Positions 8,934 through 17,263 of a DNA stretch of 64,000 nucleotides are shown here, in pieces. Origin of the DNA: Defluviitaleaceae bacterium (GTDB lineage Bacteria; Bacillota; Clostridia; Lachnospirales; WQUN01); NCBI GenBank assembly GCA_009780185.1, contig WRAN01000007.1, positions 62,001 to 126,000 of the forward strand, in the 5' to 3' direction. The stretch's first letter is position 1. Every line of letters begins with the position of its first letter. Under the pieces are notes generated by a model, which was given only the letters and a program-made list of their open reading frames with translations, was not told the origin of the DNA and did no database searches. The translations under genes were made by a program, and so were the position numbers.

Positions 8934-9905
8934 TTATCCTAATCTCCTTAAAATGAAACTGGCTACTGACAAAATTACAACCGCAAGTATGGCGGCGGCA
9001 TACATCAAGCGGTTAGCTTCCTTTATGTGAGATGGTACCGGAGCATTTATATCATCGCCAATTGTGGGCTTGTGCACAAGTTTGCCGCGGTAATAACTAT
9101 CCCCACCAAGACACAAACCTAGCGCACCTGCACAAACGGACTCAGTTTGGGCAGAATTGGGGCTTTTGTGGTTGCGCCTATCTCTGCTATAGACCCGCAT
9201 TGCACCTTTTATATCACCGCCCACGAATACACTCCCCACTATCATCAATAATGCAGAAAATCTTGAGGGAAAAAAATTGATTGCATCATCCAACCTTGCC
9301 GCAAACTTACCAAAATACTCATAATCCTCGTTTCTGTAGCCGATCATAGAGTCAAGGGTGTTAATGGCTTTGTAGGCCATCCCCAATGGTGCGCCGCCTA
9401 TGAAGATAAATACAAGAGGAGCTATAACTCCATCTGATAGGTTTTCTGCAACTGTTTCCACAGCGGCTTTTACAATGCCTTTCTCGTCAAGTCTCTGTGT
9501 CTCCCGGCCGACAATGAAGGAAAGATTTTTACGTGCTCCTTGCAAATCCCCTGTGATTAAAGATTGATGCACTTTCATGCTCTCAACCTTTAATGCCTTT
9601 GCCGCGATTAGGAAATAGCAGATGACGGCTTCCGCGATAAGACCAACCCACCAGTTAATGCGATAAAAACCCCATGTAATCAGCCTTGTTATCATAAATG
9701 AAAGACATATAATTACAATCACTAAAGCCATGCCCGCTATAAATTGAATAATACGGCTTTCTATTTTTGCTCTCTTAAACGCCTTGATACCCCAGTTTAT
9801 ACCATTCCCAATCAGCCTTATTGGGTGAAAAGGGTTTTGAGGGTCGCCGATTGCACAGTCCAGCAAAAATGCAATTAAAATGATAATTGCCATATGCCCT
9901 GCCAT
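8934..9905 (-). CDS. cbiB: adenosylcobinamide-phosphate synthase
   Basis: A 323-residue integral membrane protein of the CbiB family, which joins aminopropanol phosphate to adenosylcobyric acid. It carries FLLDCAIGDPQNPFHPIRLIG near the N-terminus (the family D-x-x-x-GDP-x-x-x-HP-x-R-x-IG motif), AVETVAENLSDGVIAPL in the middle and a C-terminal DSYYRG segment. Several membrane spans alternate with these loops. Its ATG overlaps the stop of the DUF71 gene (TAATG), so translation is probably coupled. An alternative start lies four codons later. Confidence 0.93.
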   Translation of the reverse strand: MAGHMAIIILIAFLLDCAIGDPQNPFHPIRLIGNGINWGIKAFKRAKIESRIIQFIAGMALVIVIICLSFMITRLITWGFYRINWWVGLIAEAVICYFLIAAKALKVESMKVHQSLITGDLQGARKNLSFIVGRETQRLDEKGIVKAAVETVAENLSDGVIAPLVFIFIGGAPLGMAYKAINTLDSMIGYRNEDYEYFGKFAARLDDAINFFPSRFSALLMIVGSVFVGGDIKGAMRVYSRDRRNHKSPNSAQTESVCAGALGLCLGGDSYYRGKLVHKPTIGDDINAPVPSHIKEANRLMYAAAILAVVILSVASFILRRLG

Positions 9906-10549
9906 TATAACAACACAGGTAAAAAGGCATATCCATCCCTAGAAAATTTCTCTCCAAAGGAAAAGATTACAGGATGCTTAAAATTCGGCCCGGCTGAGAC
10001 AAAGGTATGATACTCGCCGTTTTCACCACAAATATCGGCACCTCCAGCGGCAATTTGCTCCGCGATTGCCTTTGTTAATTGTTTACCCAAAAACTCATCG
10101 CGTACTTGCTTGGTATTGACTATCGTTATATTTGCTATAAATCCATTGTCTATTAACTCGTATACTACATCTTTCCGGCTTTCATTTAAAAGGGGGAACA
10201 ATGCCTTAATTCCAACATTATTACACCGCTGGCTACACCACTGGATGTGCCCTTCGATGTCGATATCCCCAAAAACACAGGCCTCCGCGCCTTGCTCTTT
10301 GGCACGAAGTAAGGTCTTTTCAAAGTTTTGCGCGTATTCCTCACCACTTGTCTTTATCAGCCAAAGAGGGATATCCAACGCATTTGATACTCGTTCCAGT
10401 ATTTCTTCTGTCAGGCCGTGAAAATGCGAGCGGTTTGCGTCTGTGTTGTATGTTGTGATTAGAGCAATCGGCTCATGCCCTTCTTTTATAGCCCGATATA
10501 CTGCCAATGCACTTTCTTTGCCACCGCTGTATGATGCTACAAATTTCAT
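9905..10549 (-). CDS. DUF71/COG2102 ATP pyrophosphatase (B12-associated subgroup)
   Basis: A 214-residue PP-loop ATPase of the diphthine-ammonia ligase family: YSGGKESALA (residues 7-16) binds ATP, FGDIDIEGH lies mid-protein, and GENGEYHTF is the DUF71 signature. Bacteria make no diphthamide; comparative genomics by others has linked a bacterial DUF71 subgroup to B12 salvage. Here it is embedded in a cobalamin operon between cbiB and a CobQ that lacks its glutaminase half. It could therefore act on a corrin amide or carboxylate. That role is inferred; the fold is secure. Confidence 0.85.
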   Translation of the reverse strand: MKFVASYSGGKESALAVYRAIKEGHEPIALITTYNTDANRSHFHGLTEEILERVSNALDIPLWLIKTSGEEYAQNFEKTLLRAKEQGAEACVFGDIDIEGHIQWCSQRCNNVGIKALFPLLNESRKDVVYELIDNGFIANITIVNTKQVRDEFLGKQLTKAIAEQIAAGGADICGENGEYHTFVSAGPNFKHPVIFSFGEKFSRDGYAFLPVLL

Positions 10550-10552
10550 TGC

Positions 10553-11392
10553 TTATACCCCATCATTCAATATTTTGTATATCAATTCCATATCAAGGGA
10601 TTTACGGACATTGTCTGCTATGTTGTCGAATTGGCTTTCATAATCAATTGACTGCAACGCATGAGCATCTCCATAAAACAGACTATCTTCTTCATCTAAA
10701 TTAATAGCTATATACGGGATTACCCCGGCAACAGGCAGCTTTGTAATATCCTCAAGTATTTTTATTCCATCAGCAAAATACACCGGCTCACCTTTGAAAC
10801 GGTTTACTACCGTTGCTTTTACATATGCGCGTTCTGTTTCATCCATAAGGTTTATTGTGCCATATAGCGAAGCAAAAACTCCGCCACGGTCAATATCTGC
10901 CACCAGTAGCACCGGAGTATTTGCTCTTTTTGCCATGCCCATGTTTACAATATCGTCCTTGTTCAGGTTCAATTCTACGGGGCTACCTGCTCCTTCAATG
11001 ATAATTACATCGTACTTAGTTGAAAGTCGAGTGTAAGCCGCCATAATCTCAGTTACAAGTTTTTGCTTGACGCCCTTATAGTTATAAGCATTGATTGTGT
11101 CAAAGGGCTTGCCATTCAACATAATCAACGTTGTGTTATGCTCGGTAGATGGTTTAAGAATAATTGGGTTCATATCGGGTGATGGCTCTATACCTGCCGC
11201 AAGTGATTGTAGCCACTGGGATACCGCTATTTCGTCCCCTGCTTCGGTTATATGAGTGTTGGCAGTCATGTTCTGTGCCTTAAATGGCGCAACGGAATAA
11301 CCATCTTGCTTGAAAATGCGGCACAGTGCAAGGGTAAGCATTGTTTTTCCAACGCCTGAAGCTGTGCCTTGTATCATAATTACTTTTGCCAT
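10553..11392 (-). CDS. cobyric acid synthase-like protein lacking the glutaminase domain
   Basis: A 279-residue protein matching the N-terminal synthetase half of CobQ/CbiP, which amidates four corrin side chains. Visible are the P-loop GTASGVGKT (9-17), FKAQNMTAN (37-45), EGAGSPVELNL (133-143), VADIDRGGVFASLYGT (164-179) and IPYI-LDEEDSLF (225-239). Full CobQ is about 490-510 residues, with a class I glutaminase domain after that point. Here the sequence jumps to a tail (FDNIADNVRKSLDMELIYKIL) like the extreme C-terminus of CobQ. The frame is intact, so this looks like a clean domain loss rather than decay. Ammonia would have to come from solution or a partner. Confidence 0.85.
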   Translation of the reverse strand: MAKVIMIQGTASGVGKTMLTLALCRIFKQDGYSVAPFKAQNMTANTHITEAGDEIAVSQWLQSLAAGIEPSPDMNPIILKPSTEHNTTLIMLNGKPFDTINAYNYKGVKQKLVTEIMAAYTRLSTKYDVIIIEGAGSPVELNLNKDDIVNMGMAKRANTPVLLVADIDRGGVFASLYGTINLMDETERAYVKATVVNRFKGEPVYFADGIKILEDITKLPVAGVIPYIAINLDEEDSLFYGDAHALQSIDYESQFDNIADNVRKSLDMELIYKILNDGV

Positions 11393-11394
11393 TG

Positions 11395-12414
11395 TTATGC
11401 CTCTTTCTTACGTCTGCTGAAATAGATATAGGCAAAAAACGGTGCGCCTATTATGGCTGTCACAGCACCTATAGGAAGCTCTACAGGAGAAGTCACCGTT
11501 CGCGCAGCTAAATCGGAAACCACCATAAATATCCCACCCACCAAAGCAGACATCGGAATTACATATCTATGGGCCGATCCAAAAATTTTTCGCACGATAT
11601 GGGGGGCAACTAAATCAACAAAGCCAATTACACCTACAAATGCAATTGTGCTTCCTGTTAAAGCGGCAGCGGTTATAAGCAGTATCAGTTTCACGCGCCT
11701 AATGTTTACACCTATGGTCTGCGCTTGCTCTTCGCCGAAGGTCATTACATCCAGCTCCCACTTAAAGCGTGAGATAAATAAAATCCCTGACAAAACTATA
11801 GGGAATAAGATATATACAGGAACCCATCCCCTGAGCCTGAAGGTGCCCATCTGCCAAAAAATCATGTTTTGCACCCCTTCGCGGAAGAAGGTGAACATCA
11901 GCGTTGTAATAGAATTGATAAATAATGCAAATACCATGCCAGTTAAAATGATTGTGTGGTTTTCCATACGGATATCAAGCTGCCTTGCAAGTGCCATTAC
12001 CACTAAAATTGTGCCAAGGCCAAAAGAAAAGCCCAATATAGGTAAAGTGAGGGCTGACAAAAAAGGGAGCGTAACCCCCATTAAAATCACCAAGGACGCG
12101 CCTAGTGACGCGCCCGAGGATACGCCCAACGTGTAAGATGAGGCCAGAGGGTTACGCAGTACGCTCTGCATAATGGCCCCACTTACCGACAATGCCGCCC
12201 CCGCAATAAAAGCCAGCAATGTGCGAGGCAAGCGTTGATGCCACACAATTGAAGCATGGGCAGGGGTAACGTGTTCGGACAACTCAAGTCCGAACACGTT
12301 ATGCCCGATAACACGCAATACATTCAACGGTAATATATTTACGCTACCTATTGCTATAGCTAAGATTACGGCAATAAAACTTATACATACTGCGATAATC
12401 AGTTTTGATTTCAT
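11395..12414 (-). CDS. FecCD/BtuC-type corrinoid ABC permease
   Basis: A 339-residue polytopic permease of the FecCD family. It has about ten hydrophobic segments and the family blocks RLPRTLLAFIAGAALSVSGAIMQ, RNPLASSYTLGVSSGAS, and near the end IGFVDLVAPHIVRKIFGSAHR followed by PVELPIGAVTAIIGAPFF. By family knowledge it forms a homodimeric channel fed by the lipoprotein encoded upstream, which it overlaps by 4 nt. The ATPase gene is at the operon end. The riboswitch and neighbours point to a corrinoid rather than a siderophore as substrate. Confidence 0.9.
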   Translation of the reverse strand: MKSKLIIAVCISFIAVILAIAIGSVNILPLNVLRVIGHNVFGLELSEHVTPAHASIVWHQRLPRTLLAFIAGAALSVSGAIMQSVLRNPLASSYTLGVSSGASLGASLVILMGVTLPFLSALTLPILGFSFGLGTILVVMALARQLDIRMENHTIILTGMVFALFINSITTLMFTFFREGVQNMIFWQMGTFRLRGWVPVYILFPIVLSGILFISRFKWELDVMTFGEEQAQTIGVNIRRVKLILLITAAALTGSTIAFVGVIGFVDLVAPHIVRKIFGSAHRYVIPMSALVGGIFMVVSDLAARTVTSPVELPIGAVTAIIGAPFFAYIYFSRRKKEA

Positions 12415-13337
12415 TGGAAATATTCTGGGAACACAGCCTGAGCCATTTCTCTCAAAGCTCTTGTGATATTGTGCGTTGGACGGCTGCTAGACGCCGTATC
12501 AATGTAGAATACATCACCGTTTATAACTGCTGTGATTGCATCAAAGCCCGGTCTTTCTAAAATGTCAACAATGGGGTCGGGAAGGAAGTCTGTTGAAGTG
12601 AGTATTATGTCGGGATTGAGTTCGAGAAGCATCTCATCCGATACAAAAATCCAGCCCTCTTGGTCGGCAAAGACGTTTATTGCCCCTACAAGCTCAATCA
12701 TTTCATTCATAAATGTTCCTGTGCCGAAGCTGTACATCCATGGCGCGGGGGAAATTTCGAAGTATACTGTCCTTGTGGTTGTGATATTAGCGGCTATTTC
12801 CGCTATTTCGTTAATTTCTGCTTCCATCCTGGAAATAATTGTTTCGCCAACATCTGTTGATTCCATTACTGTAGCTATGAAACGAATATCCTCTTTGATT
12901 TCCGCAATGCTTGTACTGGTGGGCATATAAATTACAGAAATACCTGCCGCGGAAACTGGTGCCATTGGGTCATCATCGCCGCCGCCACGAGCCATACCTG
13001 TAACAAAGATAATATCGGGCATCATGTTGACTATATACTCTGCATCAAAATCCATAAATCCAAAATCGGCCACTACGCCGCTGGGCAGCCCTGCAACATC
13101 GAAGGAAAAACTGTCTACCAGGACTATCCTATCGGCAAAGCCCAACCCAACAAGGATTTCCGCATTGGAAGCACCAAGTGCGACAATGGTGTTGATTTCA
13201 TCGGGTAAATTAACGGTATAGCCTTCACGGTCATACATTGTGCGTGGTTCTTGGGTCGTGCCACTATTACAGGCGGCCAAAACCACAATCATGATAAGTA
13301 AACTAAAAAATATGGTGATATTTCTTTTATTGGACAT
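12411..13337 (-). CDS. corrinoid-binding lipoprotein (BtuF-like, Peripla_BP_2)
   Basis: A 308-residue substrate-binding lipoprotein. A hydrophobic signal ends in VLAAC, with the lipidated Cys at about residue 23. The mature part has the two-lobe Peripla_BP_2 pattern: NTIVALGASNAEILVGLGFADRIV, then MMPDIIFVTG, and ELNPDIILTSTDF in the second lobe. It overlaps the permease gene by ATGA-type coupling. It should capture cobinamide or cobalamin outside the membrane and hand it to the permease. An AGGAGG site lies just before the start. Confidence 0.88.
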   Translation of the reverse strand: MSNKRNITIFFSLLIMIVVLAACNSGTTQEPRTMYDREGYTVNLPDEINTIVALGASNAEILVGLGFADRIVLVDSFSFDVAGLPSGVVADFGFMDFDAEYIVNMMPDIIFVTGMARGGGDDDPMAPVSAAGISVIYMPTSTSIAEIKEDIRFIATVMESTDVGETIISRMEAEINEIAEIAANITTTRTVYFEISPAPWMYSFGTGTFMNEMIELVGAINVFADQEGWIFVSDEMLLELNPDIILTSTDFLPDPIVDILERPGFDAITAVINGDVFYIDTASSSRPTHNITRALREMAQAVFPEYFQ

Positions 13338-13352
13338 TTGAAAGTCCTCCTT

Positions 13353-13931
13353 TTAAATTGATTTATATAGTAATTGCCCATCCGGTGTGTGGGTAAGCGT
13401 ATATCCATACCCCGGCTTTGGCTGCCACTCATAGAAGTTGCGGGTGTTGGGGAATAAATGCTCCATGATGGAGGCAATTACGCCGCCATGCACAACCGCA
13501 AGTGCGCTTTTTTCGTTTGCTCTTTTTTTAAGTAGTTCTAAGCCCTCTATTACCCGGCGAGTGAAGTCTTGCTTATTGTCGCCGCCGGGGCAGGAAACTT
13601 GTCCATTTTCATCTGTTATCCATGCCTGGTAATCGTCTTGATCTTTCAGAGTCTCATAATCTTTCATTTCGAACTCGCCAAAGTGATATTCCATAAGCTG
13701 CGGCAGGGTTTCTCTTTGCACAGGGCCATACAACAGGTCTAAGGTCTCATCAGTGCGCATTAATCCACTTGTAAAGTAGAGGTCAACGTGCTTTGGATAA
13801 ATGCCCTGTGCTTTTAATTCTTTCAGTTCAGTGATTCCATTTTCTGATAGGGGGAGGTCTGTTGCTCCACAATATAGTCTTTGTTCGTTTGCCACCGTTT
13901 TACCGTGGCGTACTATATGGATCTGCATCAT
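13353..13931 (-). CDS. cobC: alpha-ribazole-5'-phosphate phosphatase (histidine phosphatase family)
   Basis: About 192 residues of the phosphoglycerate mutase/histidine phosphatase superfamily. The catalytic motif is IVRHGKT near residues 6-12, followed by LYCGATDLPLSENG, a segment typical of CobC. The second histidine is in AVVHGGVIASIM. It dephosphorylates alpha-ribazole phosphate or the cobalamin phosphate made by CobT/CobS. The start ATGATG overlaps the upstream stop; ACGAGG provides the ribosome site. Its position among nucleotide-loop genes supports the specific call over a general phosphatase. Confidence 0.85.
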   Translation of the reverse strand: MMQIHIVRHGKTVANEQRLYCGATDLPLSENGITELKELKAQGIYPKHVDLYFTSGLMRTDETLDLLYGPVQRETLPQLMEYHFGEFEMKDYETLKDQDDYQAWITDENGQVSCPGGDNKQDFTRRVIEGLELLKKRANEKSALAVVHGGVIASIMEHLFPNTRNFYEWQPKPGYGYTLTHTPDGQLLYKSI

Positions 13932-14257
13932 TTTATCCTCGTAGGTATTCCGCAAAACAACCGCACTACTTCATCCGCTTTTTCTGCCGCTTGAGCCATA
14001 AATCTACCCACATCTTCTCGCCACTTCCGTAAAACTGGGTCAATGGGCACAACGCCGCAGGATATGTCATTGCAGATGACAACGGCATCTTTGTTTTCAT
14101 CAAAAAAGCGTGATATTTCCTCGGAAACATCTTTACCATCTTGAATGAGAGATAAGAGCCACTTATCCACATCATTGACAATTGTTCTCGTGTCTCCAAA
14201 TCTGTCTTCGGCATAGCATAACTTGCCTTGATAAACCCCGCCAAAAATCAAAATCAT
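13928..14257 (-). CDS. short CobU-like protein (degenerate P-loop, intact C-terminal motif)
   Basis: A 109-residue protein similar to a shortened CobU, the bifunctional adenosylcobinamide kinase/guanylyltransferase. The N-terminus MILIFGGVYQGKLCYAE resembles the CobU P-loop GGxxSGKSxxAE, but with GK-L in place of GKS. The C-terminus ICNDISCGVVPIDPVLRKWREDVG and AEKADEVVRLFCGIPTRIK matches the CobU GxGIVP...R..RD..G...AD.V....G...K region. Short proteins of this kind accompany B12 genes in Clostridia. A second, complementary CobU homologue is encoded at 15056. It may form part of a two-protein enzyme or be a pathway-specific paralogue. Confidence 0.7.
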   Translation of the reverse strand: MILIFGGVYQGKLCYAEDRFGDTRTIVNDVDKWLLSLIQDGKDVSEEISRFFDENKDAVVICNDISCGVVPIDPVLRKWREDVGRFMAQAAEKADEVVRLFCGIPTRIK

Positions 14258-14271
14258 ATTCTCATCTCCAT

Positions 14272-15069
14272 TCAGGTTGCATGGGCGAGCAGTTCGTAAA
14301 GCGAACGCCCAGCCCCTTGTACGAGAGCCAGCGCAATAAGTCCGAATAATTCACTTATTACTAGCGAATATCCCAGCAAATCCCCTGATATACCTTTAAA
14401 ATCCCTATATACAACCCTCATCGACCATATATAACCCAGCACAACCGCTGCTATTACAATAAGACCGTATACCCCGGCATAAAGATAGGAAAAACCGACT
14501 GCGCCAATGGCAATAATAATCACTATAGTTTTGTGTACCGCGGTAATGCCTTTGCCAAGCAGTGCAGTGTAATCGCTGTTAGGCATATGGCGCACCACAA
14601 ATATAGCAAGAGCAGAGCAACACCGTGACAAAACACAAATGACTATCAAGAGTGCCAAAAATCGCCCGCCGTCAACTACTGCATACATAGACGCAAATTG
14701 CAAAAGAAACAAAATACCAAGCATAACAACGGCAAAGGCTCCTACATTAGGGTCTTTCAAAATACGCAACTTATCTTCCAAAGGACGGCGGGATAATAGG
14801 GCATCACTAGTATCCATATATCCATCCAGATGAATAAACCCTGCTATGAAAAATGGTGCTACTGTAAGCAGTGCCGCTACTATCACAATAGGAAAATTGG
14901 GCATAAGCAGCAGTAAGCCAGCGCCCCACCATATCGCGCCAATGACAACCCCAACCAACGGAAAGGATACAATCATAATTGACGTTAATTTTTCATCCCA
15001 TATATGAAACGGTAAAGGGATACCGACGAACATCCCTAATGCCATATAGAACCCTCTAATAAATCGCAT
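14272..15069 (-). CDS. cobS: adenosylcobinamide-GDP ribazoletransferase (cobalamin synthase)
   Basis: A 265-residue polytopic membrane protein of the CobS family, which joins AdoCbi-GDP to alpha-ribazole. It carries MALGMFVGIPLP at the N-terminus, the acidic HLDGYMDTSDALLSRR motif about residue 90, and LKDPNVGAFAVV, all standard for CobS, plus about six membrane spans. The chosen ATG has GAGGGG 7 nt upstream and overlaps the end of cobU by 14 nt. An in-frame ATG five codons upstream has a poorer site. Confidence 0.92.
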   Translation of the reverse strand: MRFIRGFYMALGMFVGIPLPFHIWDEKLTSIMIVSFPLVGVVIGAIWWGAGLLLLMPNFPIVIVAALLTVAPFFIAGFIHLDGYMDTSDALLSRRPLEDKLRILKDPNVGAFAVVMLGILFLLQFASMYAVVDGGRFLALLIVICVLSRCCSALAIFVVRHMPNSDYTALLGKGITAVHKTIVIIIAIGAVGFSYLYAGVYGLIVIAAVVLGYIWSMRVVYRDFKGISGDLLGYSLVISELFGLIALALVQGAGRSLYELLAHAT

Positions 15070-15610
15070 TAAGCATCCCCTCACCCTTATGAATAACTAT
15101 TTGGGTATATGCCGCTTCCAGCACCACATCACAATGCTTTGCCACAAAGCGGTCAAGGTATGCTAAGGATTTTCTGTAATCTTCTGTAACAGAATCGTAT
15201 ATAAATGCATCGCTGTAGATATAATCAGACACAATCACGATATTGCTTACCTTGGATAATACTTGGCTTAGCCCTGTGGCAATTTTTTCATATGCACTGC
15301 TATCCACTTCCCCGGTGGCCAAAAACATCTCATTGGCCAAAAGCGCCGTTAGGCTGTCTAGCAAAAATGAGCCGCTGTGGTTACATGTTGTCAAAATGCC
15401 TTCGATATTTTTTGGTTGTTCCACTGTAGTAAAGCCCCAGCCATCTCGCTCATGTTGGTGCCGTGCGATACGCTCTTCATCTTCATGGTCAGTGGCGGCC
15501 ATTGTTGCAACATAGTAAATGGGATGTGGCGGATTATTTTGGTGCTTTGCTAATTGCTGGGCATAGGTGGATTTGCCGTTTTTACAGCCCCCTGATATGA
15601 AAATCCGCAT
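15056..15610 (-). CDS. cobU: adenosylcobinamide kinase/guanylyltransferase
   Basis: A 184-residue CobU homologue that phosphorylates adenosylcobinamide and then transfers GMP. The P-loop SGGCKNGKSTYAQQLA (residues 6-21) is intact. The guanylylated-His region RHQHERDGWGFTTVEQP and DSLTALLANEMF follow. The C-terminal NEVGxGIVP-type segment is replaced by SDYIYSDAFIYD, while YRKSLAYLDRFVAKHCDVVLE keeps the pattern. The conserved C-terminal motif instead occurs in the short paralogue at 13928. The start overlaps the cobT end, with GAGGAAG upstream. Confidence 0.88.
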   Translation of the reverse strand: MRIFISGGCKNGKSTYAQQLAKHQNNPPHPIYYVATMAATDHEDEERIARHQHERDGWGFTTVEQPKNIEGILTTCNHSGSFLLDSLTALLANEMFLATGEVDSSAYEKIATGLSQVLSKVSNIVIVSDYIYSDAFIYDSVTEDYRKSLAYLDRFVAKHCDVVLEAAYTQIVIHKGEGMLNAIY

Positions 15611-16670
15611 CTCGCACTTCCTCTAAGTATTCATCATCAATGTTACCTTGCTCAAAAGTTCCCATATCTTTTATTATCACACAAGCGGCGTCCATCATCC
15701 CAAACATAAGCGGGCAGCCGCTCCCTTCACCAAGGCGCATACCAAAATGAAGGTAGGGCGCGACCCCTAAGGCCTCGGCCGCAACTTTATATCCCTGCTC
15801 GAAGGAAGCATGGGATGCAATCATATACTCTTTTACAAGTGGATTTAACTTTGCAGCGCATAAGGCTGCAACGATAGAAATAAAACCATCTATCACCACA
15901 GGCACTTTCATATATGCGGCACCGATGTACGCACCCGCCATTGCCGCAATATCAAAGCCGCCTACTTTTGATATCACATCTATTGGGTCTGATGGGTCTG
16001 GCTTGTTGCGCTCTAAGGCTTCCTGTATCACATTTATTTTGTTGCGGTAACTTTCCTCGCTCAACCCTGCGCCCTTTCCGGCAATTTGCTTTGATGGCAA
16101 ATTGGTGAGTGCGCATAGAATTGCCGCAGATGTGGTTGTATTTCCAATGCCCATTTCACCTATACCGATTAGCTTATAGCCGTTGTTAACGGCATCTATT
16201 GCGGTTTCTATGCCAACCAGAATTGCTTGAACGGCTTCGTCACGGGTCATGGCCGGTTGCTTTGCAATATTCCATGTGCCTTTGCGGATTTTTTTATTTT
16301 TGATAGCGGTATTTTCTATGTCCGCATTGACACCAACATCAACAACAATCAAATCAGAATTAAATTGCTTAGCAAGAACCGCCACGCCGGTTATGCCCTT
16401 GGTAAAGTTCAGGGTTTGCATCTGCGTAACCACCTGTGGCGCGGATGATATCCCTTCTTCAACTACACCATTGTCCGATGCAAAAATAATCACGCATCGT
16501 TTGGAGATATCGCCATAAAGTTTGCCGCTTATTCCCGCAAGCTTTACCGCAATAGCTTCCAGCTCACCCAAGCTGCCCGGTGGCTTAATTAAACTATCAA
16601 GTCTTTCCTGGGCTGATTTCATCGCTGTGCTGTCTAGGGGTTTAACTTCAGCTAAAAATTTCTTCAACAT
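15582..16670 (-). CDS. cobT: nicotinate-nucleotide:dimethylbenzimidazole phosphoribosyltransferase
   Basis: A 362-residue CobT, which makes alpha-ribazole phosphate from a lower-ligand base and nicotinate mononucleotide. Visible are LIKPPGSLGELE (about 30), FASDNGVVEEGIS with the base-binding region, IGIGEMGIGNTTTSAAI and the C-terminal MRLGEGSGCPLMF with the catalytic Glu. It is the first gene of the operon. The chosen ATG has GGAGG 6 nt upstream; a 60-codon in-frame extension would run into the riboswitch terminator and is rejected. Confidence 0.95.
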   Translation of the reverse strand: MLKKFLAEVKPLDSTAMKSAQERLDSLIKPPGSLGELEAIAVKLAGISGKLYGDISKRCVIIFASDNGVVEEGISSAPQVVTQMQTLNFTKGITGVAVLAKQFNSDLIVVDVGVNADIENTAIKNKKIRKGTWNIAKQPAMTRDEAVQAILVGIETAIDAVNNGYKLIGIGEMGIGNTTTSAAILCALTNLPSKQIAGKGAGLSEESYRNKINVIQEALERNKPDPSDPIDVISKVGGFDIAAMAGAYIGAAYMKVPVVIDGFISIVAALCAAKLNPLVKEYMIASHASFEQGYKVAAEALGVAPYLHFGMRLGEGSGCPLMFGMMDAACVIIKDMGTFEQGNIDDEYLEEVRDADFHIRGL

Positions 16671-16685
16671 AATTTCCTCCCTGAA

Positions 16686-16734
16686 ATAAAAAATCCCGGT
16701 TCCACGTGCCAATACAGGCTGGGAACCGGGATTA
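16686..16734 (-). terminator. riboswitch expression platform: intrinsic terminator before cobT
   Basis: On the minus strand AATCCCGGTTCC pairs with GGAACCGGGATT around a 20-nt loop, and TTTTTATTT follows, ending just before the cobT ribosome site. Together with the aptamer upstream this is a transcriptional OFF switch responding to adenosylcobalamin. Confidence 0.9.
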
Positions 16735-16844
16735 TATTGTAAGATAATGCAAATGCACCGCAAAGCGGGATTATGAACCATAACCCACGCACTTACAATA
16801 CCATACCGCCCCATACTCTGTGGAGTCGTATAGCTACGCCTAAG

Positions 16845-17062
16845 GCGCAAAATGAGGCAGGTCTTCCGACTTAGACTTCAAACGCGATATTTCACCTTCT
16901 CAGGATATAGACTGCGCTGTCATATAGGCGTTTCGATTTGCGCAGTCTTAGTCTTCCCAATGGTTGTCATTAACATGAGATATCACTAGTCAATACGGCA
17001 GCAGGACTGTTTGGGATTCTAACCCAATTCCCTATTATCCCATGAGCCGCTACTTATTTATA
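16845..17062 (-). ncRNA. cobalamin riboswitch
   Basis: Read on the minus strand, the leader contains the conserved B12 aptamer blocks: ATAGGGAA, then GGTTAGAATCCC, AGTCCTGCTGCCGTA (the P5-P6 B12-box region) and, near the 3' end, GTCGGAAGACCTGCC. A peripheral stem AGACTGCGC / GCGCAGTCT carries in its loop a 19-nt sequence repeated elsewhere (17264). A terminator follows before cobT. It should shut off the whole uptake/salvage operon when adenosylcobalamin is plentiful. Confidence 0.93.
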
Positions 17063-17080
17063 GCTGGCCATGGGCACCAC

Positions 17081-17109
17081 ATTTTATTAATATATAATTG
17101 TATAAACAA
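17081..17109 (-). promoter_or_regulatory. sigma-A-type promoter of the cobalamin operon
   Basis: On the minus strand: -35 TTGTTT, 17-nt spacer, -10 TAAAAT. Transcription would begin about 17074, just upstream of the riboswitch aptamer. Position fits exactly; the -35 is imperfect. Confidence 0.5.
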
Positions 17110-17196
17110 GCACTTAGTTCGGGAGAGTTTTACCATGGTATTTGGATACCGTCAAGTATAAAAATAATTTTGCGGAAAGAATAAATCTGTCCCTGT

Positions 17197-17243
17197 CTGA
17201 ATAATAAGGGCTTGTTTACCTTATTCAGATAAACAAGCCCCTT
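17197..17243. other. two overlapping, mutually exclusive hairpins
   Basis: CTGAATAATAAGG can pair with CCTTATTCAG, and AAGGGCTTGTTT can pair with AAACAAGCCCCTT. The two stems share bases, so only one can form. They lie between abrB and the promoter of the cobalamin operon. They may simply insulate the two units, or form an attenuator; no T-run supports a clear terminator. Confidence 0.4.
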
Positions 17244-17263
17244 AATAGCATAGCAATTGGATT

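Noticed and set aside
7072-13337. Siderophore (iron) uptake system
   Set aside because: The FecCD-type proteins alone would allow it, but the cobalamin riboswitch and the interleaved cob genes make corrinoids the likely substrate.
16671-16850. 60-codon N-terminal extension of CobT
   Set aside because: It would translate the riboswitch terminator; the ATG at 16670 has an ideal GGAGG and the correct family N-terminus.
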